In this document: positions 59,701-64,000 of the stretch, piece after piece
Numbering within the stretch: position 1 is the stretch's first letter
Layout: each line of letters opens with the position of its first letter
Notes under the pieces: model-generated
What the model saw: the letters and a program-made list of their open reading frames with translations, nothing else
What the model was told of the DNA's origin: nothing
Databases searched by the model: none
Made by a program: the position numbers and the translations under genes
Source of the DNA: Ifrita kowaldi
Taxonomy: Eukaryota; Chordata; Aves; Passeriformes; Cinclosomatidae
Assembly (NCBI GenBank): GCA_013398055.1
Contig: VZRS01009544.1
Span: forward strand, 62,001-126,000
Length of the DNA stretch: 64,000 nucleotides
Reading direction: 5' to 3'

Positions 59701-60410
59701 GGAATATATTCTGAAGGGCTTGCAGTGCTTCATCCCAGAGGTGGCTTGAACGTCTGCAAGCACTCTGCGTTTGGTAGATTGCCTACATTTTCACAAAAAT
59801 GAACCAGATAAAACTGCACACCATTTTACTGATACAATTTTATACTGAGTCCAGACATGAATATTTGCTATCAAATTAGTTACCTACACAGTGTTCCTTC
59901 AACAATTACATTATTCACATTTAATTTTTTCTCCACTGCTACCTTAGCAAAATTTGTTTGATACACATACTCTTTTGTGCTATAACCTATCTATTGGTCA
60001 CAAAATTCCTTAAAAAATACGGCTGTGCTTTGAAGGACAGGATCTCCTTTTCTGTAGATAAATGTAAATCATAAGGTTTCTGGTGGGCAGGCCATAAATT
60101 TAAAACATCATACTATGCTTCACATTTCCATATCAAAAAAAGTCAACCATATCCTACAGAACTGTAACAGAATATTTTATAAAAAGGACCTTTTTTAAAT
60201 TCAATAAGAAGGAAGCAGACTACATCAGAAAGGTAAGAGCAAGTACACAAAGAGCCAGAACTGGTATATAGTATCTTTTTGTCCTTCACAAAATTGCTAC
60301 ATCAGAACTATTGTTTCAGGTCTCAGTGGTGTTTCAGCAGAATGGCTACCTTGCACTCGCATCTGGCACAGGTATTTGTCCAGTTGGAATATTATGGACA
60401 GTTGGATATC
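53776..60410. other. long unique stretch, no supported gene
   Basis: No transposon tail or RNA gene is recognised, apart from a doubtful ancient-repeat trace near 58484-58510 (ATTTCCATTGAATTTACATC). A 107-codon frame (55326-55649, +) overlaps a patch at about 55440-55600 that reads like conserved noncoding DNA (TGTCATTAATCAGC, TTTTATGACTTTATTAGTAA). Short tandem AATTTTA units lie at 59035-59065. Confidence 0.35.
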
Positions 60411-60415
60411 CACAT

Positions 60416-60977
60416 TGTTGTGTTTTAACCCCTATGGACAGCTAAACCACACATAATGGCTCACTTACTCCCTCTTCAATAGGGTGGGGGAGAGAATAGA
60501 AAGGTAAATAAAAGTATGAAAACTTGTGGTTTGAGATAAAGACAGTTTGATAAAGAAAAAGTAGCACACGAAAGCAAAGCAAAATAAGGACTTAATTCAC
60601 TACTTCCCATGGGCAGGCAGGGGTTCATCTCCAGGAGAGCAGGGCCCCACCGCTTGTGACAGTTGCTTGGGAAGACAAATGTCAGAACTCCAAATACCCC
60701 CTTTCCTCCTCATCCCCTTCCTGAGCTTTTATTGTTGAACATGACATCATATGGTATGGAATATCCCTTTGGTCAGTTGGTGTGGCCCCTCACAACTGTT
60801 TGTTGACCCCAGCCTACCCACTGGTGGGTGTGGTGAGAAGCAGGAAAGTCCTCTGTGTAAGCCCTGCTCAGCGATAATGAAAACATCTATATCATCAACA
60901 CTGTTTCCAGCACAAATTGGCAACATAGCCCAGTACCAGCTATTGTGTAGAAAATTATCTCAGCCAAAATCAGTACA
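60416..60977 (-). mobile_element. ERVL-type solo LTR, 562 bp, with near-perfect 5-bp target duplication
   Basis: The plus strand starts TGTTGTGTTTTAACCCC and ends CAGCCAAAATCAGTACA, the two ends of a well-known avian ERVL-type LTR. Inside are GGGTGGGGGAGAGAATAG, GAGATAAAGACAGTTTGAT, ATGACATCATATGGTATGG and AATATCCCTTTGGTCAG. In the usual sense orientation it points leftward, with a TATA-like ATAAAAG at 60732-60726. Flanks are CACAT (60411-60415) and CACGT (60978-60982), a 5-bp duplication, as expected for ERVL, with one CpG-type G/A change. Divergence from the familiar consensus is moderate. No internal genes remain. Confidence 0.88.
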
Positions 60978-60982
60978 CACGT

Positions 60983-61340
60983 TTAAGGAAAGATGTTGAT
61001 ATGCAAAAGTATTCAGGGAAAAGCCAGAAAGCTCCCTGCAGGATTGGAAACAGCATTTAACAATTAAAAATTTGAAGAGACCAATATAAATATTTCAGAA
61101 GAAAGTTAGCATCCCAGCTACAGCCATAAAAGTATTGACATGGAACAACAGTTTTCAACACAGAATTATTTGTCAGAGAAATCTGCAGCACCAGAACACT
61201 CCTTGGATGGTAAAGTTGGACAAATTCAGCTTAGGGAAGAATTGAAGGCTTGTTTGGTGGTGATTTTTCCTTTGAAACTAATTTATCAGAGTAATATTTT
61301 GCTAATGATTATAAGAACCCTTGTGAAGAAGATATGCTAT
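60983..61340. other. unique sequence between two repeats
   Basis: Nothing recognised. The 84-codon frame starting at 61140 runs into the ancient CR1 tail. Confidence 0.35.
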
Positions 61341-61344
61341 AACT

Positions 61345-61450
61345 CTGAGAGCCATGCTCTAGTTCAAAGTAGGGAAGGCCTATGGCTTACGTGATATTGG
61401 AGGTCAAATTAAATTATCAAAGTGATCCCTTCTGGCATTCTGGAAATGGC
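61345..61450 (+). mobile_element. ancient CR1 (amniote-wide) 3' tail
   Basis: AGGGAAGGCCTATGGCTTACGTG, split as AGGGAAGGCCTATGG and CTTACGTG, is followed by TTGGAGGTCAAATTAAATTA, AAGTGATCCCTTCTGGCATT and CTGGAAATGGC. This matches an old CR1 tail of turtles, crocodiles and birds (GGAGGTCAGACTAGATGATC...GGTCCCTTCTGGCC). It is much more diverged than the avian CR1 tails elsewhere in the window. Confidence 0.65.
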
Positions 61451-64000
61451 ATCTTAGATTAAGTCTTTCTACAGCTGATGTTTCAAAAGTGTCTAATATA
61501 AACTTTAAGAAGAAAACAAGAAAATCTAACTAAATCTAACTAATCTAAAATTGTAACTTTACAATCCAGAGCCAAAGAACACCTCTGTGACTTTCCAATG
61601 TTTTGTTCTCGAGCCAGAGGCAGACATGAACACCAGCACAACACATATTTTTAGGAGTTTATTTATTTATTAGTGTGTGATAATCTAAAAAGACCTTCAT
61701 GTAGACACTATTACCTATCAGGAAATCAACCGTATTTCTACTTATTTTGAAAGGAATTCAAAACAGCAACCACAAGTTACAATGCCAAACCAGATCTTTT
61801 TGAGAAAGCCTATTTTCAGCCTATTTTTGCAGACAGATTTGTCTATCATTTCCTTTATGATGGTAACCCAAGACGGAAAGAAAACAGAAAGGAAATAACA
61901 TGTTCTAAATGTAATAACAAAAGCCATGTTCCACTTTTCTCATTTGCTTAGTCTGCACGGTAAAACCAAAAGGGATATGATGCTTCCAAAGCCATTATAT
62001 TCTGTACTGGAGGTTTATATCTAAAACATGCAGCTTTTTATAACAGAAGTGACAGCAGTAAAAATGGACAATTAAATAATAGTTTAAGTGCCCTTATTTT
62101 TAAAGTGGTATAAGTTATATTCCATCTCAAGACATAAATACAATCCCAAACCTATCTCTGAACCAAAGAATATTCAGTGGTAGCTTCTTTTCTATGATTA
62201 ACCTTAAAGATGTGAGTCTGAACTCCAGACCTTCTACATGTAGGTGTCTAAATGCACATTAGAGATGTCCCAGGACTCTAGAAATTCCCGAAATGCTGAG
62301 GTTACTGTCTGATATCCGGCTGCTCCACATCTCTCATAGATTTGCATCTGGCATCGTGAACATATCAGACATGCATAGCTCACATGGGTTCTAGCAGGCA
62401 GGCTGGATGGACTCAGTTGTATGGGTCCTCTATCTTATCTCACAACATCAGATGGACGACTTAAACAGGAAAAGGCTTTGGGTTTTGTGTAGCTGAACTA
62501 GACACAGATGTTTCCTCTAAAATGATCTGAATCAGCTGATGCTTGAATCCCAGCAAATACGGAATTTGTATCTTCTTGAGTACCTGAATCTCAAAAGGAT
62601 GAAAGAAATTCCAGAATGCAGTGTTTCCTGCATAATTTATAAGTTCAGGACACAATGATTCACAAAGTTTATTTGATTTCAATAAAATTCTGACTGGAAC
62701 CAGTTCAAATTCAGATTAAATTCTTATCAATTTTCTATCATCAGGCTACACTTCAAGGATCCATCATGCACTCTCACAGCACAAGTTGAGGAGCCTCCTG
62801 TTTGGACAAGAGTGTTGATATCTTCTGCTTTCATGAAAAAAATCAAACTGAAACCAAGCTTAAAATTATGGAACACCCTTCAGGGAACACAATTACCTTT
62901 CCCCATGCAGTTCTCCTCACCACCCTGTATGAATGTGATCCAGTAACAGATAGAGCATGTGTGAATTCTGCTATTTACTGTCCATCTTGGGTTACAGTTG
63001 TAAAATAAATGATAGACAAATCTGTCTGCAAAAGTAGGCTGGAAATAGGGTTTCTCAAGGGATTTCTAACATCTTTGGCTTCCCTTCAGGCTGGAAATAC
63101 CACAAAAGCAAGCTTTTCATGCTGTTTGTATTTCAGCACATGTGTTTTTATGGCCTGCCGAAACCAGGAAGTTTAGAGCACATACAAATGAAAAATCACC
63201 TCAAGAAAGCTAAGCAAAGAGTCAGCAGTCCAAGTTTAAAGAAATATTCAATTACATTGTTATTTTAGCTTATGTGCTCGCTTGCCCCTAACTGTTGAAA
63301 CAGTTGTTTTAAACCTCTGTTAAATAAGTATGTAAAGGCATAGTACAGAAATGAAGGTGTCAAAATAATTCTCATATTCTATTTTTCATTAATGTTTGAT
63401 AGGTCACCTTCACCTTCTATTTACAGTTGGCAGAAGTTAACAGAAATAATGGATGGCACTCCTAAATCAGTGATGGGATCAACAGCAGAGATGGTATTAA
63501 AGCCCAGAGGGCTTTTTTTCTCTAAACCATATCCATTGCCCTACTAATCCTTAACTATATTCTTTTTGCTATCAGTCATTATTCAGCTTCTCTTCTGTCA
63601 TATTCTCTTTCCCCTTCATTTTCTACTCACATTTTTCAGTAGGAAAAAGTTTCCCAAGGATTGTAATGTAAACAAAATTGTACAAAGGAGCAAAAGTCCT
63701 TTAAGGAAATCTTACACTCTTATAAGATGCCTGGCATGATAAAAAGTTCATTTTACAAATATCTCCAAGCATTTAATAGAGCTTTTCATTGGCACAGATA
63801 TATAGAAAGTTTAACCATATATATGAGTGCCTATTATCTTCTAATTGAGATAATTGCTTAGAAAATTCTGCATTTTTGTATTTTAGGTTGCTTGTAGGAA
63901 GATCTATGCAGTATACAAAACAGTCATTTGTATTAATAGATGTAGGAAAGGGCCTCAGAAGAGAAAACTTGAAAGGAGCAAAGTTTCTTTGGTAAATTTG
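61451..64000. other. unique AT-rich stretch to window end
   Basis: No gene or young transposon is recognised. A short tandem AAATCTAACT repeat lies at 61523-61549, and TAGGTGTCTAAATGCAC at 62241-62257 is probably an ancient-repeat trace. Frames at 61742-61927, 62461-62682 and 62802-63008 carry no motif. Confidence 0.4.

Noticed and set aside
1..64000. CRISPR array, operon, prophage or bacterial features
   Set aside because: Base composition, CR1 LINEs and LTRs show vertebrate nuclear DNA. No regularly spaced repeats or operon-like gene runs exist.

Overview
The window looks like vertebrate nuclear DNA from a bird, most likely a songbird. It is AT-rich and CpG-poor, and it carries CR1 LINE fragments of several ages whose 3' ends show the avian CR1 terminal signature (GGTTGGA...GATGATCTTTAAGGTCCCTTCCAACCC...ATTCTATGATTCTAT). 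It also holds solo LTRs of endogenous retroviruses of the types common in passerines. The species assignment is inference. The bird assignment rests on the CR1 tails and the 60.4-61.0 kb LTR.

I found no convincing protein-coding gene. No open frame exceeds about 155 codons, and the longest recognisable one (6266-6730, minus) is a decayed CR1 polyprotein piece. The remaining open frames have no family signature I recognise, and several overlap on opposite strands. The segment is therefore intergenic or intronic. The best gene-like trace is a weak one: two exon-like blocks on the minus strand at 7525-7942.

Layout. 0-12 kb holds CR1 relics: 1-100 (+), about 1555-1950 (+), 4583-6945 (-), interrupted by an opposite-strand CR1 at 5427-5602, and 10890-11757 (+). 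12-33 kb is mostly unique AT-rich sequence with microsatellites (17.1 kb, 21.1 kb), a G-run (31.3 kb), an LTR head next to an ambiguous base (23.3 kb), and traces of ancient amniote repeats. 33.8-34.6 kb is a long + strand CR1 tail. 39.6-40.3 kb is an LTR cluster, followed by a CR1 tail at 40.66-40.92 kb. 42.7 kb and 50.0-50.2 kb carry more CR1 tails. 53.05-53.77 kb is a 715-bp solo LTR with a perfect 6-bp target duplication. 60.4-61.0 kb is an ERVL-type solo LTR. 61.35-61.45 kb is an ancient CR1 tail.

There is no operon-like or pathway organisation. The story here is transposon archaeology: truncated LINEs, solo LTRs, one element inserted into the catalytic box of another, and a thin background of very old palindromic repeats. 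I did not find an undescribed biological system that I could defend. The most rewarding items to test are listed as findings.
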